Source: Lasiodiplodia sp. COLG20
Lineage: Eukaryota > Ascomycota > Dothideomycetes > Botryosphaeriales > Botryosphaeriaceae
DNA length: 64,000 bases
NCBI GenBank assembly: GCA_009801085.1
Contig: VNWV01000002.1
Coordinates: forward strand, 744,001-808,000
Direction: 5' to 3'
Part shown: piece by piece, positions 55,028-64,000 of the stretch
Layout of the letters: each line of letters opens with the position of its first letter
Numbering within the stretch: position 1 is the first letter of the stretch
The notes under the pieces: model-generated
What the model was told of the DNA's origin: nothing
The model's input: the letters and a program-made list of their open reading frames with translations, nothing else
Database searches by the model: none
Translations under genes and position numbers: made by a program

Positions 55028-56629
55028 TCAAAGGAGCAAGTTTCCGTAGCGCGCTAGCATATCATCCGGGGAAGGCTGCTCGGCACCGGACACCATCAGC
55101 CTTTTCAGGTAGTCAGTATCGGCTGAAGCTAGCTGTTTGGTTTTCTTGTTCAATGATAGGACACAGTTTGCGAAGTTGCGCCCGGCTGCGATACGATCCT
55201 TGGTAGCCTGTTGCTGCTCTTGGATACATCCGCTGTGAAGGGCCCACAGTTCCACCTTCGTGGTTCTCTTAAAGCGGGTTCTAGCGGTCCTGTAAGCATT
55301 CTTGCGCTTCTCTTGACTCACTTCCATCTGGCGTGTCTGCGGTGCGGATCGTTCCTTTGGCTGACTTTGGCTTGTTGGAGGTTCGATTTTGACATCAACG
55401 TTGCTAAACATCCCACTGCTTGGTATGGTGAAGAGACCTCCTTGTGTCATCGTGTAAGTTACCACAACGTCTCTCCGTACTCGAGGTTCAGAGTCTGCCA
55501 TGCCCATGATCATATCAACGATATCTAGGCCTTGAGGTGCCTTCCGCTCTTCATTAAGAGCATCCTGAGCCTTTCGCTTCATCTTCTCGATGTGATTTCG
55601 ACGATGGCCTTTCTGCGCAAGCCGACACACAAAGTCTTGGATTAAGACCTCCAAAACATCAATCCCCTGGTCATGAGCTCTGGCCATCCTCATCCTGGTA
55701 GCTTGATGAGAGCGATGGCCCTCGTCAGGGCCTATGACGGAGGCAACAGGAAGGGTGTAATTGTCACTCTTGGGAACCTTGTCCAGTTCAATATGCTCCG
55801 GGAGGTGCCTGTGCTTCAACCAGGTGGTCTGGTAGTTGTACTCGTAATACTTGTAAGCGTCGATTGGGTTGCCCCAAAGGGCATACACTACGAGTCGCCG
55901 GTCAGAAGCCTTCACAAACATGCCACACTGGATCTGGTAGCAAAAGCCGTCGACGATGCGATCGATCTCTTGTAGGATGTCATGGCGATACGGCACTCCG
56001 TCGAAGAAGTCCGCCAACTCTTCGTCATAGGTGACGTCCAATCTCACCGGGATGTAGCACTGCGGAAGCGTAAAGAGCTGTACATCCGGAAGATAGCCTT
56101 GAACATAACGAGCAGGCTTCGTGTAGCCCTTCAGAAAGAACTTGTACGCGTCGAGGGGGCGGCGGGAGTTGAAGTCGTCAGCCCACTCGCGCGAGTAATG
56201 GTATAGCTCGGGATTGTTGCGCAGAAGAAGGTCGATTTCATGCAGGAAGCCAACAGTGACATGGCGGCGAGCGAGGTATCCGAGCAGCTCCGGATCGTCG
56301 CTGTTGGAGAGACGTTGGAAAAGGCGAGCGGGACGGTCGGGCAGAGGCTTCTGGTTAATCATGCTGCCATGTGAGTACAAGTCGTCGTATGATACGTGCA
56401 GCCTTGTTGTCTGAGTCCCAGAGTCGTCGAATGGGGTGCTGCTGTACGGTAATGCTGGCTCTTGCTGAGCAGGTGACTCGTCGAGGTAGCGTCGGTGAGC
56501 CTGGCGCGCGCCCAGCAGCGCACCGTTGCTTCCAGTGACAACGCGGCGTACAGGCTGAGGCGGAGCTTCCTCTATCTCATCGGGCTCCTGAAGTTGCAGG
56601 AGCCGGCTGGGATGGAAAATGCCATTCAT
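55028..56629 (-). CDS. Uncharacterised protein with internal duplication (533 aa)
   Basis: A single exon; the start at MNGIFHPSRLLQLQEP was preferred. The frame stays open to an ATG at 56899, but the extra residues are Ser/Pro/Phe-rich and read like translated leader. Residues about 125-170 (HEIDLLLRNNP then RPLDAYKFFLKGYT) and 214-266 (LQEIDRIVDG then NPIDAYKYYEYNYQ) look like two copies of one helical module. A Gln/Lys/Arg-rich helical C-terminus follows, ending SPDDMLARYGNLLL. No signal peptide, membrane segment or known domain was recognised. The sequence is not low-complexity in the middle, so it is probably a folded fungal-specific protein. Confidence 0.75.
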   Translation of the reverse strand: MNGIFHPSRLLQLQEPDEIEEAPPQPVRRVVTGSNGALLGARQAHRRYLDESPAQQEPALPYSSTPFDDSGTQTTRLHVSYDDLYSHGSMINQKPLPDRPARLFQRLSNSDDPELLGYLARRHVTVGFLHEIDLLLRNNPELYHYSREWADDFNSRRPLDAYKFFLKGYTKPARYVQGYLPDVQLFTLPQCYIPVRLDVTYDEELADFFDGVPYRHDILQEIDRIVDGFCYQIQCGMFVKASDRRLVVYALWGNPIDAYKYYEYNYQTTWLKHRHLPEHIELDKVPKSDNYTLPVASVIGPDEGHRSHQATRMRMARAHDQGIDVLEVLIQDFVCRLAQKGHRRNHIEKMKRKAQDALNEERKAPQGLDIVDMIMGMADSEPRVRRDVVVTYTMTQGGLFTIPSSGMFSNVDVKIEPPTSQSQPKERSAPQTRQMEVSQEKRKNAYRTARTRFKRTTKVELWALHSGCIQEQQQATKDRIAAGRNFANCVLSLNKKTKQLASADTDYLKRLMVSGAEQPSPDDMLARYGNLLL

Positions 56630-57577
56630 GGTAGTGAGGGCAAAGTTCAAGGCAAGAGCTGAGAAGCAGGACGAAGCGAGGGGGAGGAACACAACGGGGC
56701 AGAAAGGAGGTGGAGTGAAAGAGCGAAGTGTCGTGAGCGAAAGAGCAGAAGAAGTAGAGGGAGGGTGTCGTGAGGAAGGTACGACTGAGCCCTGGAAAGC
56801 GAACATTGGCAGCAGCAAAAGGAAGGAACGCCGTGCTGAGCGCGCCAGCTGCTGCTGCTGCATTTGGCCTTCACCAAATATTCCCGCGCGAAATGGCATG
56901 GCCTATTGACGCAGTAGCCAAAGACCGTGATCCAGAGGCCTACGTCTGCACTCAGATGCGCGAAGAGAGCGTGGCAGTTGGCCCAGGGAATTGAGAGAAG
57001 GAAATACTCTGCGCACTGTCACGGGAGACTGAAGACACGAGCGCTTTGAAATCCAGGCTTGTTATGTCGCAGCGGGTCGCAAAGGAATTTGACTTCTGAA
57101 TGCTCACTAGATATTGCACCCTACTCACGTAGATAGTTGAAATGTCCGTAATCTACTGTGAGCACCTAAACAACAAGTGTTTGAACCGATATCTGTATCT
57201 AAATGTTTCCGTCAATGACCAATATATGAAAAGGGCCCCATCTTACACGTGCATCCGGGTATCTGCTTCAGCTACCCACGCGGGAAGAGTGCAGCTGAAC
57301 GGTGAACGCGAGAGCCGGAGCCGTGGGCCGGAAGCCAGCCCACTGCGGGCATGGCAGCTTCATAAAATCAGCTCGATCACCAGTCAGCCTTGCGAAGCTC
57401 TTCTAGGAAGATGCTCGCGTGGTCTATTGTACGGTCCGACTTCGTGGTGACAAACACAATTGAAAAAGGTTGCCATAACAATAAGCCTATATCTACAAGC
57501 CCAAAACGCCGGGTCGCTGTCCACAGGATATTTAGTTTCAACAAAGTAAGACTACACAGCCTCCGAGTGCTTGACGA
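56630..57577. other. Intergenic region
   Basis: About 950 nt upstream of the previous gene and downstream of VMA6. It includes the open but unlikely N-terminal extension 56630-56899; nothing else seen. Confidence 0.5.
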
Positions 57578-58827
57578 TCAGAAGACACTGATGTAGTTTC
57601 CAATCCTCTCCTTCTGGTTCTGCGCAATGCACTCTGCTATCCAAGTAATGTTCCGGATTTCCTGCACAAACGTTAGCTTCTAATCATCAAAGCTGGCGGG
57701 AGTGGAAATTTACCTGCTCCTTGAGCTTCACCCAAGAGTAGACGACAGAGTGAGTGAACTGCCTCGTGAAGGCCAGCTTGGAGATCTCCATCTCCTTCTG
57801 GTAGAAGAGATCTTCCAAGCTACGGCCTTCCGACGCGGAGCCACCAGCCATGTTGCCCACGCCAGACCCACCGCCGCTCAAGCCAGTCTGGTCAAAGAAA
57901 GTCTTGTAATCCGAAATACCTTCAACGGCAATCCTAACTCCCTCGACATCATCCGCGCGAGAGAGCATCAGAGTGCCCTCGGGGTATAGGCGTCCAAAGT
58001 TGGGGTACAGCTTCTTCCTGTCTGCCTTAGACAGGTCGGTACCGAACGAGTTCAGCGTGATGTTGATGGCGCGCCTGTCGGCCTCGAACTGCAGGACTTC
58101 ACTCATGACCTCAGCGGTAGGGCTGCCGGCAATTTCCTCGTGGGTGTTCACCCAGTTGTGGAAGTCCTCCAAGTAGTTCTTGTATAGAGTATTACGGATG
58201 ATTTCAATGTTCAACTCGTCGAGGTCCTGGTGGCTCAGCGAGCCCTTGAAGTAGGGCGCCAGCGGCGTCTCGATGAGGACAGAGTTGTACAGCTCCTCGA
58301 TGTTGGTCGCGACGCAAAGCACGGGCATGGTTTCAAACCATCCAAGCGGGTGGCATCTCTCCAGCAGTTCCCTAGTATCGCGCTCGTGCAGGGTGCCAGT
58401 AATAAGCAAGGCAACGTTGTCGATCATGTAACCGTAGGTCAAGTAGTCCATGAACTTGGACAGCGAGCCGGTGGCATTGGCCTGGATGTAGCGGAACTCG
58501 GAAACGAGCTTCTCGGTAGTCTTGCTTGCGAGGGCGGATGTGGAAGGGTTGGGAGGGAGAGAAGCGAGGAAATCGCCATATGCGGGAGAGAGTTGAAGCT
58601 TGACATCTACGTTGGGTCAGTAAGAGGCATCAAAGCTTTCGAGGGGCCGTCAATACCGTCGATCGTCTCGCACTGGGTCAGGTTGCTGTAGTTCTGGCTG
58701 GTCAACAGCTGGTTGCGGTATCCACGCACGATACCCTCGATGTAGCTGTGCTTCGGTCAGTCTCATCATCTCAGGTGCAAGAAGGGACCAAATACCCGTT
58801 CGCGACGTTGTAGAATAGACCCTCCAT
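57578..58827 (-). CDS. VMA6: V-type ATPase V0 subunit d
   Basis: Subunit d couples the rotating c-ring of the vacuolar proton pump to the central stalk on the vacuole/endosome membrane. Four exons were read: 58827-58796 (32 nt), 58745-58657, 58606-57714 and 57661-57578, giving 365 residues. The start MEGLFYNVANGYIEGIVRGYRN is the conserved fungal N-terminus. The middle carries FMDYLTYGYMIDNVALLITGTLHERD within it, and the end EIRNITWIAECIAQNQKERI is also canonical. All introns show GT/AG and restore the frame. An in-frame upstream ATG near 58958 would read non-family sequence, so it was rejected. Divergent from the Rho-like gene. Confidence 0.95.
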
Positions 58828-59358
58828 GTTGGTGATCGGCTGCGAGAAACCTGGTGATGGACCTGCAAGCTGTTGTCGTCAATGCCGGGGAGCTGCGCCA
58901 GCAGCCCGAGCTCGCGGCGCTGGATCAACCATTTTTCCACCGAGGCGGTCATGCGCATCCATCAAGTACCTAAACTACAGCCCAACCACACGTGTGGTCC
59001 ACTTTACGGAGTGGAGTCTCTATCTAGGATCATGCACTTCGACTAATATGAGCATTTTCTTTTCTCAGGCCTGGGCAGAGCTTAAGGAATCGTAGTTCGC
59101 GCTTCATCCATTTCCTCAACGTCCCGACTATGAATACACCGAGCATTGCAATGATGGAGGAATCATCTATCGTAGAGAGACATATACCAAGAAAATTAAG
59201 TAGATAAAAAAAGTACCTGTGTGGACAATTTAAGAGACGAGTACTGTCAACAGCGAGCGGCGGGCAGATCCTTGGACCCTGCGCTTCTTATCGCTTATCG
59301 TATCGCGAACCGTCACTCCGCAACACAGCTCTCCACAACATCCCTCTGTGCCCTCAGT
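58828..59358. promoter_or_regulatory. Shared divergent promoter VMA6 / Rho-like
   Basis: About 530 nt between opposite start codons; holds both promoters. No clear element recognised. Confidence 0.5.
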
Positions 59359-60062
59359 ATGGATCCCGACGTGCCGACAGTCACTATTCTTCTCCTTGGT
59401 GATGCAGAGGTCGGTAAGTCGACATTCCTCTCGTACGTCGTCCACGTCGCTCCTTCAATCCTTCGCTACGACTGACGGCTACGCGCAACACCAACAGACG
59501 GCTAACGCTGGGCCGCAATGTCCCCGCCGAGCAATCGCCCGATGCTGCACCCCCTCCGTACTCTCTTCCGGTCCTCCGCGATCTCGATCAACCCTTCTCC
59601 TTCAACATTCGTCTCTATGCGAGACACTACCGCTATGAATTCTTCGACACCGCGTCGCCCACAAACTATACCCTCTTGCAGCCAGACTTCATAATCCTTG
59701 CGTACGATATCTCGCGTCGCGATACGCTGAGCTCGCTCAAAGTACACTGGGCGCCGCTGGTCAACGAGACGTACAACATCGGCGAGCAAATTCCAGTCAT
59801 GGTTCTGGGCTTAAAGCGGGATCTAAGGAGAGAGTGGACCGAGGAGGAGAAAACAAGAGAGGGGTCGGACGGGAAGGGAGCCAGCGTTATGCCCCAGGAA
59901 GGCTTGGGTATCGCGCAGATGATGCGTGTGGATAGGTACGCTGAATGTAGCGCGTTGACGGGAGAGCTATGCACACAAGTTCTGGAAGATATTGCCAAGA
60001 CGGCAGCAAAAACCACGACGGAAAAAGGTGGACTGAGTGCTGGCGGATGTCTGATTATGTAG
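59359..60062 (+). CDS. Divergent Rho-like small GTPase
   Basis: Two exons, 59359-59432 and 59498-60062, give 212 residues. The P-loop GDAEVGKST (14-22), a Rho-type G4 GLKRDLR (129-135), G5 ECSALTGE (174-181) and a C-terminal CLIM prenylation box (209-212) place it with Rho-family GTPases at membranes. It departs from the family in three ways. Switch I is replaced by a Pro-rich stretch (about 36-55) without the usual PTVF. The G3 box is DTAS (75-78) instead of DTAGQ, so the catalytic Gln is missing. A 20-residue charged Rho-insert-like segment (138-158) is present. Such changes are seen in GTPase-deficient Rho relatives. Pathway unknown. Confidence 0.85.
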
Positions 60063-60872
60063 GATCAGGAGACGTTTGGATACATTAGGACGTTTGGCAT
60101 ACCCTTCTGTTAAGAGACGACATACCACATGGAGGAATCGTTCGGCAGTGCATTGTTTGAATCCTGAAATCTAGGTATGTTGTATTTCCTTTTTCTTGTT
60201 CCCTTATTTGCACATAGTACCCGGAAAAGATTAAGGATTTTATTGTCCTTCAGATACCGCGTATAATTTATTACACACTACAGAATCTATGTCGTCATGC
60301 CTCGCCCCTTCGGTCCTCAAAATACTGCTCAACCAGACTTCTGTGCCGCGGAACACTTATTTGATTCATATGTTACCTCAGTCGACTTGGAAAAGAACGA
60401 GACACTGTCTCCGTTTAGCTCTTATTGTCTCACTTTCCGGGTATCCCTCTTCACAATCAGCTGCATGGAAATATACGGAATCGAAGATCAAGACTTTGAT
60501 CCTGGGCAACAACCAACAGGGGCTGCCATCTATACCAGACAAGAGTCTAAGCCACTGTTCATCTGACCAAATGGCGTCTATCCTTGCGATAACAGGGAGC
60601 GCTCAGTAAGCTCTATCCCGGATGCGAGATGCCAATTTAGCTGGCCCCACATAAGCTCTCGCGCGGGGTAATTTACCAGGCAACTAGAATACTTATTCTC
60701 TGCAGCAGACTCCTTTCGCCTGACAGATACCAACCAAAGGTTCACTTTCTACGTACTTTGATACATCACTACGCGCCACCCCACCCATCGCCAATCCACA
60801 AAAGCAAGACCTCAACTCATTACCCCAGCCTTCAAGTCACCCCAAACTCTACAAACCAAACCCCTCGGCAAC
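60063..60872. other. Intergenic region
   Basis: About 800 nt. A plus frame at 60297-60566 (MPRPFGPQNTAQPDFC...) has some protein-like opening but degrades after about 45 codons; not called. Confidence 0.45.
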
Positions 60873-61472
60873 ATGAATGAAAGCACTACCGCCCCCGCCG
60901 CCTCATTCACCACCACCACCACTACTCCCCGCACCCCCATCGCCACCGCCGCAACGGCCTTCCTCGCCAGCTACGCGCGGGCGATGCACCTCGCCGACCC
61001 CAGCACGTCGGCGCAGGCGACCAACATCCCGCTCATCGCGGCGGCGCTGGGCGCGCAATACGGCGCCGGCTGCACGGCCTACACGCTCAGCCACCACGCC
61101 AGCTTCCCGTCAGCGGATGCGTGGGTGCCGGGTATCGCGACGCACCTGGAGCGCTTCGAGCGGTGTGGGCTAGGGTACGACATTTTCCTCGCGCGGCACA
61201 GGGTCGAGCCCGTGAGCGAGGGCAGCGCCTTGTGCTGGGCGACGTGGCGGATCAGGCCGCGCGCGAGCTCGGGGACGGAGGGGTGGGAGTGGGAGAATGT
61301 TTACGCGTATAGGAGGGCGCCTACTGTTGGTGGTGGTGGTGAGGCGGGACGGAAGATTGGTGGTGAGGGTGCGGACGCGTGGGAAAAGCCGGAGGGGTGG
61401 TGGGAGTTCATCGTGAGTGATAATGAAATTTCGGGCCTTTTGGCAAGGGTGCCGAATTTCATGGAGCTCTGA
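60873..61472 (+). CDS. NTF2-like small protein (199 aa), fungal-specific
   Basis: A single exon. A Thr/Ala/Pro-rich N-terminus (about 1-24) precedes a domain with the secondary-structure order of the NTF2/SnoaL fold. An initial helix ATAFLASYARAMHLAD is followed by a second helical stretch and a Tyr/His/Phe segment, TLSHHASFPSADAWVPGIATHLERFERCG within it. Beta strands follow: YDIFLARHRVEP, SALCWATWRIRP, WENVYAYRRAP and WWEFIVSDNEISGLL. NTF2-like proteins are usually binding proteins or small enzymes; no catalytic Asp/His pair is obvious. The start ATG follows a purine-rich CGGCAAC context. Probably cytosolic. Function unknown. Confidence 0.7.
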   Translation: MNESTTAPAASFTTTTTTPRTPIATAATAFLASYARAMHLADPSTSAQATNIPLIAAALGAQYGAGCTAYTLSHHASFPSADAWVPGIATHLERFERCGLGYDIFLARHRVEPVSEGSALCWATWRIRPRASSGTEGWEWENVYAYRRAPTVGGGGEAGRKIGGEGADAWEKPEGWWEFIVSDNEISGLLARVPNFMEL

Positions 61473-61670
61473 AGGTTGCGTGCAGGTTCCAGCGTGGAAA
61501 ATTGGGGGGTGGTATGAGCTTTTCATTGGTACGGTTCTATATCTATTTCGCGCTTCCAAGACTTTATAGGCAGAAAGCAACCTTGACGCCGGGGAATCTG
61601 CAATATTCAAACACGGGTGCGGATGTCGTGGGTATATCGAAAGTTCTTATGCGAAAACGAAATGTTATAA
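61473..61670. other. Convergent 3' spacer
   Basis: About 200 nt between two stop codons; no other feature seen. Confidence 0.5.
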
Positions 61671-63107
61671 TCATGCGCGGACAATTTTACCTGCTTTCCT
61701 TGCTCTCTCCACCTCTAGCGCTCGCTCAACCTTGGCTTCGGCCCTACGCATGTTCTCGTCGTCGTTAGAGTCGACAGCTTGCTTCTCTGCGAGCTCGGCC
61801 TCGCAGCTCCAACACATGCACGGGTCGTAGTCCTGTCCGAACTCCTGCTTGTACAGTTTCTCTGCTTTGGCGAAGCCGCCAGTCACGGCAGCGTACTTGG
61901 CCATACCGTCGTCGTAGTTGATAAAGCGACCGGCAATCTCAGTTGTGGACACGGCGTACCTCGTGGGCGAGCACTGATGCGTCCTCCAGACCAGCTCGAT
62001 TGCGCTTGTCGGCAGCAGCTCGCCAGAGTTCGGATGCAGATTGCGCAGCTGCAGGAACTGGCGGTAGCGTGCTATCGCTCGTGTGAGCGTAAAGGCAGGG
62101 TGAGGACTGCGCAGCCAGCCGGCTTGGTTCATCTTGTCCCAGAAGTTCTCCTGGCTCTGGACCACTGGCTTGAGCGTCTTGATGGCGAAGTTCCACATGG
62201 CATAGTCGCGCATGAGCTGCGAAAAATCGCTGGGCCGGGCATCGAGCTCCTTCGTGTTGAACTTCTTGGCTCCGGGAAGCTGGGACAGGGCGAAGCGGTG
62301 AAGGTACATCCGTGAGAGGCGGTCGTGCGCACTGACATCGGTCAAATGCGCGTAGAGGTCTGCATCGAGGCCGGTCTTCTCGTGGAAATAGCGCTCAGCT
62401 TCTTTGGGGAGGTTGTAGGTGCTGTCATAAGGATCGATAATGGAATGCAGCAGTTCCCAGGGAAACTCCATTGCAGAAACGTCCCACTCTTTAATTGAGT
62501 CCTGGCACATGTTCCTATAGTGGTCGGGCGAAAACAATTGGGTTATCCAGATCATGAGCACATCGAGCGGAGGGAAGGTTTTCAGGGTCATCTCCGGCTT
62601 AGATTTGCCCTCGTTCGTTTCACGCAGAATCTCAGGGAGTACATCCCACCACTTCTTAAATCGAATGACAGCAAGAGAAACGAACGTGTCCCACTTGGCG
62701 CGAGATAGTTGGTCTCTCTTCTCGCTGTTGACCAAGGCCAAAGCAAAGTACTTGCTGAGGCCGAGCGAGCGGGTGAGCTTTTTCGACTTCAAGCATTTTG
62801 CTTTCATGACGGAAAAGGCCTCGAGCAGTTGCAGATGGACAGCGCACTCCGACACCCACGGCAGGGCCTTCTCGGGATCGGCTGCAGCGGATTCCGGGCG
62901 GCCAAGCGGCACGAAAAGGGATGCAGGGAGGATTTCATCTTCTGTTACACGGACGCTCGACAGCGTGCTGGCAGGGGTAGGGAAGGCTCCAAAACACGTG
63001 CAGCCGGCATCATCCTCGGTCCTGGAGTTTGGTCAGTCGAGTGCGGGCGAGCAAGGACTTGAGAAGATTGCGTACGGAGAAGCGAGGTGGAGGCCGTGTC
63101 TGGGCAT
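61671..63107 (-). CDS. Glycine-rich-domain-containing protein (GRDP, DUF1399 type)
   Basis: Exon 2 (63021-61671) has the GRDP landmarks: ECAVHLQLLEAFSVMK, WDTFVSLAVIRFKKWW, PPLDVLMIWITQLFSPDHYRNMC then FPWELLHSIID, and AIELVWRTHQCSPTRY. Its frame has no ATG near the start, and a stop just upstream of a CCAG acceptor. A 32-nt first exon (63107-63076, MPRHGLHLAS) with a GTACGC donor joins in the right phase, giving 460 residues. GRDP proteins in plants and fungi are implicated in stress and signalling but lack a defined enzyme activity; fungal members often sit in gene families. The first exon is inferred from splice signals alone. Confidence 0.75.
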
Positions 63108-63887
63108 TTTAGGCGGTAGGCTCGCTGGCAATTTGTACGATAGCAGGCCTCGTATTGGGCAAGGGTGTTGTGTATGTCTGGCAGGTCTGGGTGCGGCTCT
63201 TTTCTTACTCGTGGAGAAGGCGAGAGGCCAGAATCGCGAAGGTTGCGGCGGCGGGGGCACACGGGGACCTTAATGAGCCGGCGCGCGGGGCGCACTCATG
63301 ATCAGCTTGTCGGCACCGAAGCGGCCCCAGTGGCTGAGCAGGTGATCCACTGGGCGCTGCCCAGTACGAGCGGCGGGTTGGTGTGCGCCAAGAATGGGAC
63401 AAGAATGGGCCACCAACTGAGTGACGATAAGCTTCATGTCGAAGAGGCGCCGCAGTGCGAGATGCGCACGCACTTGCGGGAGGAGGCAGAGTCGTGAAAC
63501 GGTGCGGCGGCTGAGTGGGTCCGCCGCCCAAACCTTAGACAGGCCTCCTTTCGTCATCGCCAACTCTACTCTCGCTCCGCCGCGCACTGGCCTGTTGCTT
63601 TGCTTCAGCCTCGTTCCCTCGGCATTCCACCATGGCGTGTTTCGATCTCAAGACTTTGTCGCGCAGAGCAGGCTCAGACAGCGATACGATTACGATTGCT
63701 TCGGGTTCAGATCGAATGCAACGCGTGGCAACCTATTCGGCCCTTCGACATCTCAGCCTCTTGTTTCTGTTTTTAACGGCGCAAATCGCCCCCGATATGG
63801 GGTCTGAACAACAAAGGTAGCCGAGCACTAGGACCTAGTCCGGCTTGAAACCAACGGCTCATCGAGCCCCTTCGGCAATGGCTGACG
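63108..63887. other. Intergenic region
   Basis: About 780 nt; a 62-codon plus frame (63632-63820) has an Arg/Ser-rich then hydrophobic sequence without family features and was not called. Confidence 0.4.
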
Positions 63888-63972
63888 CTACATGAGCTTG
63901 AGGTTCTTGCTCTTCACAAGGATGTCAGCAGCAGGGCCGTCTCCCTCCCAGCGAGCGTCCTCTTCGAATGGC
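63888..63972 (-). CDS. Last exon of a gene continuing past the right edge (partial)
   Basis: On the minus strand, an AG acceptor at about 63973 opens a frame reading PFEEDARWEGDGPAADILV, then KSKNLKLM and stop. Composition is protein-like and the stop is followed by a normal spacer. Upstream the frame is stopped by TGA, so a splice is required and the rest of the gene lies beyond 64000. The family was not recognised. Confidence 0.35.
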
Positions 63973-64000
63973 CTTCCAAATCACGCTGTCAATGGATCTG

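Noticed and set aside
56630..56899. N-terminal extension of the duplicated-module protein to the upstream ATG
   Set aside because: The extra 90 residues are Ser/Pro/Phe-rich and look like translated 5' leader; MNGIFHPSRL is the more natural start.
58828..58958. Upstream ATG that would extend VMA6
   Set aside because: It opens a different, non-family sequence; MEGLFYNVANGYIEGI is the conserved N-terminus.
60297..60566. 89-codon plus frame starting MPRPFGPQNTAQ
   Set aside because: The opening looks protein-like, but the second half does not, and no intron model improved it.

Overview
The window is nuclear DNA from a filamentous ascomycete (Pezizomycotina). I infer a Dothideomycete, but that rests on style rather than a marker gene. 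The support is: short introns of about 45-130 nt with GT(A/G)xGT donors, CTAAC/CTGAC-like branch sites and (C/T)AG acceptors; moderate-to-high GC; dense genes on both strands with 0.2-2.5 kb spacers; and fungal families such as a TAKA-type amylase, a membrane GT2 synthase, an RII-type PKA regulatory subunit and small Cys proteins. No rRNA, tRNA, CRISPR, prophage, intact transposon or biosynthetic cluster was recognised. I assigned introns by hand from splice signals and reading-frame closure; every spliced gene closes to a whole number of codons.

Layout. 0-10 kb: D-aminoacyl-tRNA deacylase (-) divergent from CCR4-NOT subunit NOT3/5 (+), then a C2H2 zinc-finger protein (+) and a secreted GH13 alpha-amylase with six exons (+). 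10-11.7 kb: AT-rich spacer with a poly-T run, a long hairpin and one copy of a degenerate repeat. 11.7-20.5 kb: one 11-exon minus-strand gene for a predicted 2613-residue, mostly disordered Pro/Glu/Ser-rich protein with a 4-nt first coding exon and a 21-bp coding minisatellite. 22.5-28 kb: a medium-chain reductase, then three small cysteine-rich ORFs and the second degenerate repeat copy. 28-36 kb: a VIT/von Willebrand A protein whose tail resembles the RNA polymerase II CTD, and a membrane GT2 glycosyltransferase of the ZtGT2/FgGT2 kind.

36-46 kb: another tiny Cys protein, a nuclear-type charged protein, neutral ceramidase (-) divergent from splicing factor SPF27/BCAS2 (+), and the PKA regulatory subunit (-). 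46-64 kb: a small secreted six-cysteine protein, tRNA pseudouridine synthase Pus3/Deg1, PIG-H/Gpi15 divergent from an RS-extended Hub1, an uncharacterised protein with an internal duplication, V-ATPase subunit d (Vma6) divergent from a non-canonical Rho-like GTPase, an NTF2-like small protein, a GRDP-family protein, and the last exon of a gene leaving the right edge.

The genes do not form one pathway. Most are conserved housekeeping genes (mRNA decay, splicing, tRNA modification, GPI anchors, vacuolar acidification, sphingolipid turnover, cAMP signalling), interspersed with accessory spacers. The least explained items are the giant disordered protein, the CTD-like VWA tail, the cluster of small Cys proteins and the divergent Rho-like GTPase.
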